Shown in pieces: positions 18,498 to 26,294 of a DNA stretch of 64,000 nucleotides; positions within the stretch are counted from its first letter, which is position 1, and every line of letters starts with the position of its first letter. The position numbers were made by a program, and so were the translations under genes. The stretch is from contig NZ_CP032702.1 in NCBI RefSeq assembly GCF_007833795.1, positions 62,001-126,000 on the forward strand. The letters are read 5' to 3'. A model generated the notes under the pieces. The model did not search any database, was not told where the DNA came from, and worked only from the letters and a program-made list of their open reading frames with translations. This DNA is from Candidatus Pantoea soli. Its GTDB lineage: Bacteria > Pseudomonadota > Gammaproteobacteria > Enterobacterales > Enterobacteriaceae.

Positions 18498-19089
18498 AGC
18501 TCAGTCCACCGTATTTAGCTGCCTGTTTGACAAACCAGCTTTCCGGCACGCTGTGCGGTGGCTGCGCCAGTTGTCTGATGCCCTGGGCAATGATGTGATC
18601 GGCCTGCTGCCATAATGTGCGATTGCCCTGGCTGAGCAGCTGGATCTGCACCTGCTTTTCCACCAGATAGACGCGGGCAAAGTTGGGATCAAACTGCACA
18701 ATTGCCCGGGTGTTATCGATGATATCGGCCAGTTTGATGGTCTGGGCATCCGGTGACGCATCCGCGGTGTGGCGAAAGTGGGCCAGTTTGCGTGCCGCAC
18801 GGTTTTTGGCCTGCGGCTGCGCGCTGTCTGTCAGCATATCTACCAGTTGCGCTACGCGCGCACCGAAATGACGTTCAATATCCGTTAAGGTGCTGGGTGT
18901 ATCTTCTACCGTGTCATGCAGCCAGGCGGCGGCAATCATCTCTTCATCATCAGTGACGCTGCGCACCAGCTCGGCCACGGCCGCCGGGTGAACGATATAG
19001 GGCTCGTCGGTATATTTGCGACGCTGACCCGCAGCGGCATGCGCCTGCGTGGCATAGCGGCGCGCCTGCTCTTCCAGTGAATCACGCAT
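18496..19089 (-). CDS. Single-domain HD protein, small alarmone ((p)ppGpp) hydrolase-like
   Basis: A 197-residue protein with only the HD hydrolase domain of RelA/SpoT proteins. The conserved residues fall in order: [13 protein letters not shown] (His34), [11 protein letters not shown] (His58-Asp59, Glu62-Asp63) and KLADIIDNT (Asp122, Asn126). These are the Mn-binding and catalytic positions of SpoT/Mesh1. There is no synthetase, TGS or ACT domain. It probably removes the 3' pyrophosphate of ppGpp or a related nucleotide; this is inference from motifs. It is divergent from ohrR with a shared 60-bp promoter region. Confidence 0.8.
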   Translation of the reverse strand: MRDSLEEQARRYATQAHAAAGQRRKYTDEPYIVHPAAVAELVRSVTDDEEMIAAAWLHDTVEDTPSTLTDIERHFGARVAQLVDMLTDSAQPQAKNRAARKLAHFRHTADASPDAQTIKLADIIDNTRAIVQFDPNFARVYLVEKQVQIQLLSQGNRTLWQQADHIIAQGIRQLAQPPHSVPESWFVKQAAKYGGLS

Positions 19090-19120
19090 TTTTTCACTCT
19101 CCCGGGAGAAGTAGGTTGCA

Positions 19121-19144
19121 ATTATCTAGCGCGCTATCTATATT
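19121..19144. promoter_or_regulatory. Candidate OhrR operator upstream of ohrR
   Basis: The palindrome TAGCGCGCTA (19127-19136) lies in an AT-rich context just before the ohrR start and between the divergent HD gene and ohrR. A related TAGCGTGCGA occurs at 19676-19685 upstream of ohr. The pairing with an OhrR-type regulator suggests these are its sites. Confidence 0.45.
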
Positions 19145-19151
19145 GAACCGC

Positions 19152-19616
19152 ATGAACAGTAATCAAGATGACAAAAAAGTGCAGCAGACGCTACTGCCGG
19201 TTGATCAGCAGCTCTGTTTTGCGCTTTATTCGGCGAACCTCGCTATGCATAAAGTTTATCGCCAGCTGCTTGCTCCGCTGGAGATTACCTATCCGCAGTA
19301 TCTGGTGATGCTGGTGCTGTGGAAGCAGGACGGGGTGACGGTATCGGAGATTGGCGAGCAGCTGTTTCTCGATTCGGCGACGCTGACCCCGCTGCTGAAG
19401 CGGCTGGAGAGCGCCGGTCTGCTGCGCCGTCAGCGTTCCCGTCAGGATGAGCGTCAGGTGATTGTGACGCTGACGGAAGCAGGGCAGGCGCTGCAGGCGA
19501 AAGCGGTCGGTATTCCTGTGGCCATTCAGTGTGCGACCGCCTGCGACCCGGCAACCCTGCAGGCGCTGAAGCAGCAGCTGGACGATTTACGCAGCAGCCT
19601 GAATCAGGCGACATAA
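19152..19616 (+). CDS. ohrR: OhrR-type MarR family regulator of organic peroxide resistance
   Basis: A 154-residue MarR-family winged-helix repressor. The N-terminal [15 protein letters not shown] carries Cys22, the peroxide-sensing cysteine of OhrR proteins, and the wing region [20 protein letters not shown] is typical. A second pair, CATAC near residues 131-135, could make it a two-cysteine type. Oxidation releases DNA and induces ohr. The start at 19152 was chosen because it lies downstream of the candidate operator and fits homologues; its ribosome site is weak. ohr follows 94 bp downstream. Confidence 0.88.
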   Translation: MNSNQDDKKVQQTLLPVDQQLCFALYSANLAMHKVYRQLLAPLEITYPQYLVMLVLWKQDGVTVSEIGEQLFLDSATLTPLLKRLESAGLLRRQRSRQDERQVIVTLTEAGQALQAKAVGIPVAIQCATACDPATLQALKQQLDDLRSSLNQAT

Positions 19617-19710
19617 TGAAGCAGGCTGTCACCGCGGTGGCAGCCGTTGATGCAGTTTACCCTTGCGCTTATAAATAGCGTGCGATTATATAGCGAATAG
19701 TGAGGTTATC

Positions 19711-20145
19711 ATGTCTTTAGAGAAAGTTGTTTACACCGCAAAAGCCAAAGCTACCGGTGGCCGTGATGGTCGTGCCACCTCTTCTGACAACGTGCTGGAC
19801 GTAAAACTGGGCGTGCCAAAAGAGATGGGCGGTGCCGGCGGCGATGTGACTAACCCGGAGCAGCTGTTTGCTGCCGGTTACTCTGCCTGCTTCCTCGGCG
19901 CGATGAAGTTTGTGGCGGGCCGCGATAAAATCGCGATGCCAAAAGAGGCCTGGATTGAAGGCGAAGTGGGTATCGGTGCGATTCCCAACGGTTTCGGTAT
20001 TGAAGCCAAACTGAACATCCATCTGCCGGCGATGGATGCGGCAGAAGCCCGTAAACTGGTGGATGCGGCGCACATCGTGTGTCCATACTCCAACGCCACG
20101 CGCGGCAATATTGATGTGACGCTGAACATCATCAACGAAGGTTGA
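19711..20145 (+). CDS. ohr: Organic hydroperoxide resistance peroxidase Ohr
   Basis: A 144-residue OsmC/Ohr family thiol peroxidase reducing organic hydroperoxides in the cytoplasm with a dihydrolipoyl protein as electron source. The catalytic Cys60 (AAGYSACFLGAM), resolving Cys124 (AHIVCPYSNATRGN) and Arg18 (GGRDGR) are all present. It is preceded by ohrR in the same direction and a TAGCG-type candidate operator, and ends at a hairpin. Confidence 0.96.
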   Translation: MSLEKVVYTAKAKATGGRDGRATSSDNVLDVKLGVPKEMGGAGGDVTNPEQLFAAGYSACFLGAMKFVAGRDKIAMPKEAWIEGEVGIGAIPNGFGIEAKLNIHLPAMDAAEARKLVDAAHIVCPYSNATRGNIDVTLNIINEG

Positions 20146-20151
20146 TAAAGC

Positions 20152-20188
20152 GCTGAAAGGCTCCTGCGGGGGCCTTTTGCCTTTCAGC
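20152..20188 (+). terminator. Hairpin downstream of ohr
   Basis: GCTGAAAGGC (20152-20161) and GCCTTTCAGC (20179-20188) form a perfect 10-bp inverted repeat. An inner GGCTCC/GGGGCC pairing followed by TTTT can act as the terminator proper. Confidence 0.7.
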
Positions 20189-20337
20189 AAAACCGCCTGT
20201 CGGTGTGCGTTAAAAAATTTTCTGGTCTTACCATTGGTTAAATGTTCTACTGCTGCGCTTCATGCGTCATCGCGGTTACTTCGGCTCAGATTCATCCCGA
20301 TCCTGCTCGAGACGTCACGCTTTTCCACTCTGAAAGC

Positions 20338-20364
20338 GAACCTTGCTGTCTTTATACAGTCACA
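20338..20364 (+). promoter_or_regulatory. Possible sigma-E-type promoter of eptB
   Basis: GAACCTT (20338-20344), a 15-base spacer and TCACA (20360-20364) resemble the sigma-E consensus (GAACTT / TCAAA). E. coli eptB is known to be sigma-E dependent. The match is imperfect. Confidence 0.3.
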
Positions 20365-20408
20365 CCTGTGGTTGCAACATCGACACCAGGTCGGGAACAG
20401 AAAATTAG

Positions 20409-22103
20409 ATGAATTATATTAAAAGCTTAACGCAGCAGAAGCTCTCTTTGTGGCTGGCGCTGTACCTCGGTATCTTACTGAATTTACCGATTTTTTATCG
20501 CCGTTTTGACGGCTTCCTCACGAAATCCACCTGCACCAACTGGCTCTCTGCTGCGGCAGAAGTGACCGCTGCGGTGCTGCTGACATTCTTCCTGATGCGG
20601 CTGCTTTCGCTGGGCGGCAGGTGGTTTTACCGCGTCATTGCCAGCCTGCTGGTGGTGATCTCGGTGGCGGCCGCTTATTACATGACCTTCTTCAACGTGG
20701 TGATTGGCTATGGCATCGTCGCGTCGGTGATGACCACGGATATCGATTTATCGAAAGAAGTGGTGGGCCTGCATTTCATCCTGTGGATGGTGCTAATCAG
20801 TGCCATACCGCTGCTGCTGATCTGGCGCAACAATTTGCGTATGACGTTAATCGAGCAGCTGAAAACGCCAGGCCAGCGCCTGAAGCCAATAGCGGTGCTG
20901 CTACTGAGCGTGGCGCTGGTTTGGCTGCCGATCCGCTATTTCGACAAGCTGCAAAAAGCCAACGAAGAGATCACGAATATCGATCTGCCCAGCTACGGTG
21001 GGGTGGTGGCACATTCGTACCTGCCGTCAAACTGGATTGCCGCGCTGGGGCTGTTTGCCTGGACGAAAGTAGACGAGCAGATTGACGGGCAGGAGCTGTT
21101 CGATCCGGCGAAGAAGTTCACCTACGTCGCGCCTCCGGGCATTGATGATACCTATGTGGTGTTTGTGATTGGCGAGACCACCCGCTGGGATCACATGGGC
21201 ATGCTGGGTTATGACCGCGATACCACGCCGAAGCTGTCAAAAGAGAAAAACCTTGTCGCGTTCCGCGGTGAGTCGTGCGATACCGCGACCAAGCTGTCGC
21301 TGCGCTGTATGTTCGTGCGGGAAGGCGGCACCATGGATAACCCAGGCCGCACGCTGAAAGAGCAGAACATTTTTGCCGTGATGAAAGAGCTGGGCTTTAC
21401 CTCAGAACTGTTCGCCATGCAGAGCGAGGTGTGGTTCTACGATAACGCCGATGTGAATAACTTCTCCTTCCGTGAGCAGATTGGCTCAGAGAAGCGTAAT
21501 CAGGGTAAAGCGGTTGACGATATGCTGCTTGTGCCGGAATTACAGGCTTCGCTGCAGCGTTTCCCGAAAGGCAAGCATCTGGTGGTGCTGCATACCAAGG
21601 GGTCGCACTACCTTTACTCGCAGCGTTACCCGCGCAGTTTTGCGCGCTATCAGCCGGAGTGTCTGGGCGTGGATGAGAAGTGCAGCAAAGCCCAGCTGAT
21701 TAACGCCTACGATAACTCGGTGCTGTATGTGGATACCATGCTGGACAGCGTGCTGGATCAGCTGCGCGATAAGAAAGCGATTGTGTTCTACGCGGCCGAT
21801 CACGGCGAGTCAATCAGCGAGAATATGCACCTGCACGGCACCCCGCGCGAGATGGCTCCGCCGGAACAGTTCCGCGTGCCGATGATGGTCTGGGCTTCAG
21901 ATAAGTATCTGGCGGATCCAACCAATCGCAGCAACTTCGAGCGGCTGCAGGCGCAGCAGCGCGTCGGCAAGACCCATCGTCATGTGGAGCTGTTTGACAC
22001 CATTCTTGGCTGCCTGGGTTACAGCTCTCCGGATGGCGGGATCAACGCAGCAAATAACTGGTGTCAGGCACCCGCAAAACCTGCCACGGCGAAGCCGCTG
22101 TAA
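20409..22103 (+). CDS. eptB: Kdo2-lipid A phosphoethanolamine 7''-transferase
   Basis: A 564-residue EptA/EptB-family enzyme. Five N-terminal membrane helices (to about residue 185) precede a periplasmic sulfatase-like domain. Catalytic and metal-site motifs: VIGETTRWDHMG, the nucleophile threonine in SCDTATKLSLRCM, HTKGSHYLYSQRYP and YAADHGES. VVGLHFILWMVLISA and the tail CLGYSSPDGGINAANNWC mark it as EptB. It adds phosphoethanolamine to the outer Kdo of LPS, changing surface charge. It precedes tRNA-Pro and dpp, as in E. coli. Confidence 0.96.
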   Translation: MNYIKSLTQQKLSLWLALYLGILLNLPIFYRRFDGFLTKSTCTNWLSAAAEVTAAVLLTFFLMRLLSLGGRWFYRVIASLLVVISVAAAYYMTFFNVVIGYGIVASVMTTDIDLSKEVVGLHFILWMVLISAIPLLLIWRNNLRMTLIEQLKTPGQRLKPIAVLLLSVALVWLPIRYFDKLQKANEEITNIDLPSYGGVVAHSYLPSNWIAALGLFAWTKVDEQIDGQELFDPAKKFTYVAPPGIDDTYVVFVIGETTRWDHMGMLGYDRDTTPKLSKEKNLVAFRGESCDTATKLSLRCMFVREGGTMDNPGRTLKEQNIFAVMKELGFTSELFAMQSEVWFYDNADVNNFSFREQIGSEKRNQGKAVDDMLLVPELQASLQRFPKGKHLVVLHTKGSHYLYSQRYPRSFARYQPECLGVDEKCSKAQLINAYDNSVLYVDTMLDSVLDQLRDKKAIVFYAADHGESISENMHLHGTPREMAPPEQFRVPMMVWASDKYLADPTNRSNFERLQAQQRVGKTHRHVELFDTILGCLGYSSPDGGINAANNWCQAPAKPATAKPL

Positions 22104-22225
22104 TTCGTGCCTGAATCTTATTGAGCCAGCGGCGCTAAGGCGCTGCTTGCTTTCCAGGCAATCGGGCGGATTTTGGGGAAAAGGGATTGACGCTCCCCGA
22201 TCGCGGCAGTAATATTCGCCCCCAT

Positions 22226-22302
22226 CGGCGAGTAGCGCAGCTTGGTAGCGCAACTGGTTTGGGACCAGTGGGTCGGAGGTTCGAATCCTCTCTCGCCGAC
22301 CA
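22226..22302 (+). tRNA. proM: tRNA-Pro, anticodon TGG
   Basis: A 77-nt cloverleaf with encoded CCA: acceptor CGGCGAG/CTCGCCG, D arm with GCGCAG/TAGCGC, anticodon stem ACTGG/CCAGT with loop TTTGGGA (anticodon TGG at 22260-22262), and T arm GGAGGTTCGAATCCTC. The sequence corresponds to E. coli proM (UGG). In E. coli the tRNA between eptB and dppA is proK (CGG). The last 18 nt recur in the downstream tandem repeat. Confidence 0.97.
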
Positions 22303-22677
22303 TCTTTGAAAAACCTGTCTGAAAAGACAGGTTTTTTTTCGTCTGGGGTAAAGAGGATGAGAACCTCCGAAGGAGGTTTGCGCCGAGCGAAGCGAGACAA
22401 CGTTGCGTCAGCAACGGCCCGAAGGGCGCTTCTCCCGAGAAGCGTCATCCTCTCTCGCCGACCATCTTTGAAAAACCTGTCTGAAAAGACAGGTTTTTTT
22501 TCGTCTGTGGTAAAGAGGATGAGCACCTCCGAAGGAGGTTTGCGCCGGGCGAAGCGAGACAACGTTGCGTCAGCAACGGCCCGAAGGGCGCTTCTCCTGA
22601 GAAGCGTCATCCTCTCTCGCCGACCATTTTTGAAAAACCTGTCTGAAAAGACAGGTTTTTTTTCGTCTGTGGTAAAG
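22285..22677 (+). repeat. 162-bp tandem repeat carrying tRNA-Pro 3' ends and terminators
   Basis: Two full units (22285-22446, 22447-22608) and one partial unit (22609-22677) with exactly 162-bp spacing. Each starts with the last 18 nt of the tRNA (ATCCTCTCTCGCCGACCA) and a terminator hairpin (AAACCTGTCT/AGACAGGTTT plus T-run). The full units add a structured spacer closed by GAGGATGA (22353) and TCATCCTC (22445). Inside lie hairpins such as ACCTCC-GAA-GGAGGT, CGTTGCGTCAGCAACG, GCCCGAAGGGC and GCTTCTCCCGAGAAGC. Units differ by only a few substitutions. The design recalls the rtT repeats after E. coli tyrT. Confidence 0.92.
22309..22339 (+). terminator. Terminator of tRNA-Pro (copy 1 of 3)
   Basis: AAACCTGTCT (22311-22320), loop GAAA, AGACAGGTTT (22325-22334), then continuing T residues to 22338. 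Identical copies follow at 22471-22501 and 22633-22663, each behind a tRNA 3'-end copy. Confidence 0.92.
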
Positions 22678-23420
22678 CCACGCTGTGTCCGTCAGGCTGC
22701 GATACGCAACGGCGCCGTAAAGCCGCTGTCTCGTCCCGTCTGTCAGCCGCACGCGCCACGCCGCCGTCTGCCATCCTCCCCCTTTGTCGGGTTCTGTCGT
22801 TGTTTTCATCAGGACAGCAAACTGGTCTCTCTTTACAGGCTGAAACCGGCCGCTAAAGTGATCAATTTACGCGTTCCGGATCGCATCCCCGGGATAAACC
22901 TTATTATCCTTTACCAGCACGCGCCATCCCTTGATGCATCAGACCACCCCGGCTTAATTCGCGACACATTCTGCTTATGACCGGCTTGTGCTTTTTGCTG
23001 ATTACTTATGCCATTTCACCAGCATATTTCGCTGGATGAACGTGATAACGCACGGGTAATCGTTCAGATATTCAACGTTTGCCGATAACTTTAAGATGTT
23101 TTTTAGCGGTGATAATCACTGTCATTATGCCTTGTTGCCAGATAATCACGCGGTGCTGAGCGCTTAATGACCTTTATAAACCCTGGCTTAAGCCGCGATC
23201 GCTGTTTTTTATCGTTGCTTGCACTTACTCACACTCTGTGTAAATAACACCAGGTTGTATTGACGTTCATTGCAACTGTTGACAAATTGATGCCTCAATA
23301 GGATGCAGAGACGGCACTGCCTGGCAGATTCTACGGTGTCAGTGCAACAACAATAACCGCTCGCATTTTGGTCATGACATAACTGACCTGCCCGAACCGC
23401 ATAAAAAAATCAGAGGTCGG
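22678..23420. other. Long gene-free region upstream of dppA
   Basis: About 740 bp without a convincing coding frame. A minus-strand frame at 22570-22809 is mostly repeat and unsupported. The left part is GC-rich; 23000-23300 is AT-rich and probably holds the dpp promoter and long leader. A TTGACA occurs at 23279-23284, but no well spaced -10 stands out. Confidence 0.45.
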
Positions 23421-23457
23421 GCGACGCACACAACATCACATCACAATGGAGCAAAAC
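23421..23457 (+). promoter_or_regulatory. CA-rich dppA leader, likely GcvB small-RNA target and ribosome site
   Basis: The segment GCACACAACATCACATCACA directly before the TGGAG ribosome site is the C/A-rich type of target bound by the GcvB R1 region. E. coli dppA has a nearly identical element and is a known GcvB target. Inferred by similarity. Confidence 0.6.
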
Positions 23458-25068
23458 ATGATCAACTCCCTGGCTAAATCCAGGATGCTGAAGGTCGGCC
23501 TTAGCCTGATTGCTATGACCGTCGCTGCCGGTGTCCAGGCGAAAACGCTCGTCTACTGCTCAGAAGGTTCACCGGAAGGCTTCAACCCGCAGCTGTTTAC
23601 CTCGGGTACCACCTATGATGCCAGCTCAGTGCCAATCTATAACCGCCTGGTGGAGTTCAAAACCGGCACCACTGAACTGCAGCCCGGTCTGGCAGAGAAA
23701 TGGGACATCAGCGAAGATGGTAAAACCTATACCTTCCATCTGCGTAAAGGCGTGAAGTGGCAAACCACAAAAGATTTCAAGCCAACCCGCGAATTTAACG
23801 CTGATGACGTCGTGTTCTCCTTTGAGCGTCAACTCGACAAAAACAACAAGTATCACGGTGTTTCCGGCGGCAGCTACGAATATTTCGAAGGCATGGACAT
23901 GCCGAAGCTGATCGGCAAAATCGAAAAAGTGGATGATTACACGGTTCGCTTCACGCTGACCCGTTCCGAAGCTCCATTCCTGGCCGATCTCGGGATGGAC
24001 TTTGCCTCCATTCTGTCGAAAGAGTACGCCGACAACATGCTGAAAGCCGGCACGCCAGAGAAGCTGGACCTCAATCCGGTCGGCACCGGTCCGTTCGTGC
24101 TGCAGCAGTATCAGAAAGACTCGCGCATTCTGTATAAAGCGAACCCGGATTTCTGGGGCACCAAACCGAAAATCGATCGCCTGGTGTTCTCCATCACGCC
24201 GGACGCCTCGGTGCGCTATGCCAAACTGCAGAAAGGCGAATGCCAGGTGATGCCGTACCCGAATCCGGCTGACATCGCCAGCATGAAGAAAGACAGCAAA
24301 ATTAACCTGATGGAACAGCCTGGTCTGAACGTCGGTTATCTGTCATTCAACACCGAGAAAAAACCGCTGGATAACGTCAAAGTGCGTCAGGCGCTGACCA
24401 TGGCGGTGAACAAGCAGGCCATCATTGACGCCGTCTATCAGGGCGCAGGCCAGGCGGCGAAGAACCTGATTCCACCGACAATGTGGAGTTACAACAACGA
24501 CGTCAAAGATTACGCTTACGATCCTGAGAAAGCGAAAGCGCTGCTGAAAGAAGCAGGCATGGCGGACGGTTTCTCCATCGATCTGTGGGCCATGCCGGTC
24601 CAGCGTCCGTACAACCCGAACGCCCGCCGTATGGCAGAGATGGTGCAGGCTGACTGGGCAAAAATTGGTGTGAAAGCCAAAATCGTGACCTATGAGTGGG
24701 GCGAGTACCTGAAACGCGCGAAAGCCGGTGAACACCAGACCGTAATGATGGGCTGGACCGGTGACAACGGGGATCCGGATAACTTCTTCGCTACCCTGTT
24801 CAGCTGTGCGGCGGCGAAAGATGGCTCCAACTACTCACGCTGGTGCTACAAGCCGTTTGAAGATCTGATCCAGCCAGCGCGTGCGGAATCCGATCACAAC
24901 AAACGTATTGAGCTCTACAAGCAGGCACAGGTTGTGATGCATGACCAGGCACCGGCGCTGATTATTGCCCACTCGACGGTGTACGAGCCGGTGAGCAAGA
25001 AAGTCTCTGGCTATGTGGTTGATCCATTAGGTAAACATCACTTCGAAAACGTCGATATCCAGGAATAA
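23458..25068 (+). CDS. dppA: Periplasmic dipeptide/heme-binding protein DppA
   Basis: A 536-residue SBP family 5 protein with a Sec signal (MLKVGLSLIAMTVAAGVQA, cleaved before KTLVYCSEG). It binds dipeptides in the periplasm, delivers them to DppBCDF and in E. coli also serves heme uptake and chemotaxis through Tap. Conserved ligand-site segments QLFTSGTTYDASS, GDNGDPDNFFATLFSC and VVMHDQAPALIIAHST are present. The start at 23458 is chosen because TGGAG lies at the right distance; the ATG at 23446 overlaps that site. Confidence 0.96.
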   Translation: MINSLAKSRMLKVGLSLIAMTVAAGVQAKTLVYCSEGSPEGFNPQLFTSGTTYDASSVPIYNRLVEFKTGTTELQPGLAEKWDISEDGKTYTFHLRKGVKWQTTKDFKPTREFNADDVVFSFERQLDKNNKYHGVSGGSYEYFEGMDMPKLIGKIEKVDDYTVRFTLTRSEAPFLADLGMDFASILSKEYADNMLKAGTPEKLDLNPVGTGPFVLQQYQKDSRILYKANPDFWGTKPKIDRLVFSITPDASVRYAKLQKGECQVMPYPNPADIASMKKDSKINLMEQPGLNVGYLSFNTEKKPLDNVKVRQALTMAVNKQAIIDAVYQGAGQAAKNLIPPTMWSYNNDVKDYAYDPEKAKALLKEAGMADGFSIDLWAMPVQRPYNPNARRMAEMVQADWAKIGVKAKIVTYEWGEYLKRAKAGEHQTVMMGWTGDNGDPDNFFATLFSCAAAKDGSNYSRWCYKPFEDLIQPARAESDHNKRIELYKQAQVVMHDQAPALIIAHSTVYEPVSKKVSGYVVDPLGKHHFENVDIQE

Positions 25069-25089
25069 CCTTTCGGATGACCGCGGTCC

Positions 25090-25130
25090 GGGTCAGCGCT
25101 GCTGACCCTCGGGCGGCCCCTGCGCCGCCC
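25090..25130 (+). repeat. Two hairpins in the dppA-dppB gap
   Basis: GGGTCAGC/GCTGACCC (25090-25108) and GGGCGGC/GCCGCCC (25111-25130), both perfect. Such structures after a binding-protein gene usually protect its message and lower expression of the following transporter genes. They lack T-runs. Confidence 0.75.
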
Positions 25131-25265
25131 GCATTCCGCACTTTTTTCCGGCTAACGTCTTTTACTGAAGCGCTTCCTGCGCCGCGTCCGGCTGCGCCGG
25201 TGGCGTGTTGTGAGCAATAGAGTCCCTGGCGTGCGCGCTACGGGAAATGACTGAGAATCCGGCTT

Positions 25266-26285
25266 ATGCTGCAATTCATACTCCGACGTCTGGGCCTTGT
25301 CATCCCAACGTTTATCGGTATCACACTTTTGACCTTCGCGTTTGTGCATCTGATCCCCGGCGATCCGGTGCTGATCATGGCAGGCGAGCGCGGCATCACG
25401 CCTGAACGCCACGCGCAGCTGATGGCGCAGTTTGGCCTCGATCAGCCGATGTGGAAACAGTACATCACCTATATCAACGGCGTGCTGCACGGCGATTTGG
25501 GTATCTCACTGAAAAGCCGTATCCCGGTATGGGATGAGTTCGTGCCGCGCTTTAAAGCCACGCTGGAACTGGGCATCTGCGCCATGATTTTCGCCGTTGC
25601 CGTGGGCATTCCGGTTGGCGTACTGGCGGCAGTGAAGCGCGGCTCTGTTTTTGATCATACGGCGGTGGGCATCTCGCTGACCGGCTACTCCATGCCGATT
25701 TTCTGGTGGGGCATTATGCTGATCATGCTGGTGTCGGTGCAGCTCAACCTGACGCCGGTCTCCGGGCGCGTCAGTGACACCATCTTCCTTGACGACAGCC
25801 ATCCGCTCACCGGCTTTATGCTGATTGATACGCTGCTGTGGGGGGAAGAGGGCGACTTCAAAGACGCCGTCATGCACATGATCCTGCCGGCCATCGTGCT
25901 GGGCACCATTCCGCTGGCGGTGATTGTGCGCATGACGCGCTCTTCAATGCTGGAAGTGCTGGGGGAAGATTACATCCGCACGGCGCGCGCCAAAGGGCTG
26001 ACGCGTATGCGCGTCATCGTGGTGCACGCGCTGCGTAACGCCATGCTGCCGGTGGTAACGGTGATTGGTCTGCAGGTCGGTACGCTGCTGGCGGGTGCGA
26101 TTCTGACCGAAACCATTTTCTCCTGGCCGGGACTGGGTCGCTGGCTGATCGAAGCGCTGCAGCGCCGTGACTATCCGGTCGTGCAGGGCGGCGTTCTGCT
26201 GGTCGCCATCCTGATTATTCTGGTCAACCTGCTGGTTGATCTGTTGTATGGCGTGGTGAACCCGCGCATTCGTCATAAGAAATAA
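25266..26285 (+). CDS. dppB: Dipeptide ABC transporter permease DppB
   Basis: A 339-residue inner-membrane permease with about six transmembrane helices and the ABC-permease EAA loop (EDYIRTARAKGLTRMRVI). It matches E. coli DppB in length and nearly throughout in sequence, including the C terminus NPRIRHKK. With DppC it forms the channel for dipeptides delivered by DppA. It lies 197 bp after dppA and is followed by dppC after 9 bp. Confidence 0.96.
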   Translation: MLQFILRRLGLVIPTFIGITLLTFAFVHLIPGDPVLIMAGERGITPERHAQLMAQFGLDQPMWKQYITYINGVLHGDLGISLKSRIPVWDEFVPRFKATLELGICAMIFAVAVGIPVGVLAAVKRGSVFDHTAVGISLTGYSMPIFWWGIMLIMLVSVQLNLTPVSGRVSDTIFLDDSHPLTGFMLIDTLLWGEEGDFKDAVMHMILPAIVLGTIPLAVIVRMTRSSMLEVLGEDYIRTARAKGLTRMRVIVVHALRNAMLPVVTVIGLQVGTLLAGAILTETIFSWPGLGRWLIEALQRRDYPVVQGGVLLVAILIILVNLLVDLLYGVVNPRIRHKK

Positions 26286-26294
26286 GGGGGAATC

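Noticed and set aside
18154..19089. yiaG and the HD protein as a toxin-antitoxin pair
   Set aside because: They are convergent with a terminator between them, and the HD protein has SpoT-type hydrolase motifs rather than a toxin fold.
22118..22414. Minus-strand ORF with GERGFEPPTHWSQT-type sequence
   Set aside because: This is the common false protein produced by translating a tRNA-Pro gene on its antisense strand.
21897..22610. Minus-strand 237-residue ORF with internal repeats
   Set aside because: It runs antisense through the tRNA, its repeats and the end of eptB. The repeated peptide is just the 162-bp unit read backwards, with no ribosome site.
22285..22677. CRISPR array or integrated element attachment sites
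   Set aside because: Units are 162 bp with near-identical spacers, no cas genes or integrase nearby, and the repeated part is the tRNA 3' end plus its terminator.
22570..22809. Minus-strand 79-residue ORF downstream of the repeat array
   Set aside because: Its second half is the repeat unit, and the start lacks a ribosome site.
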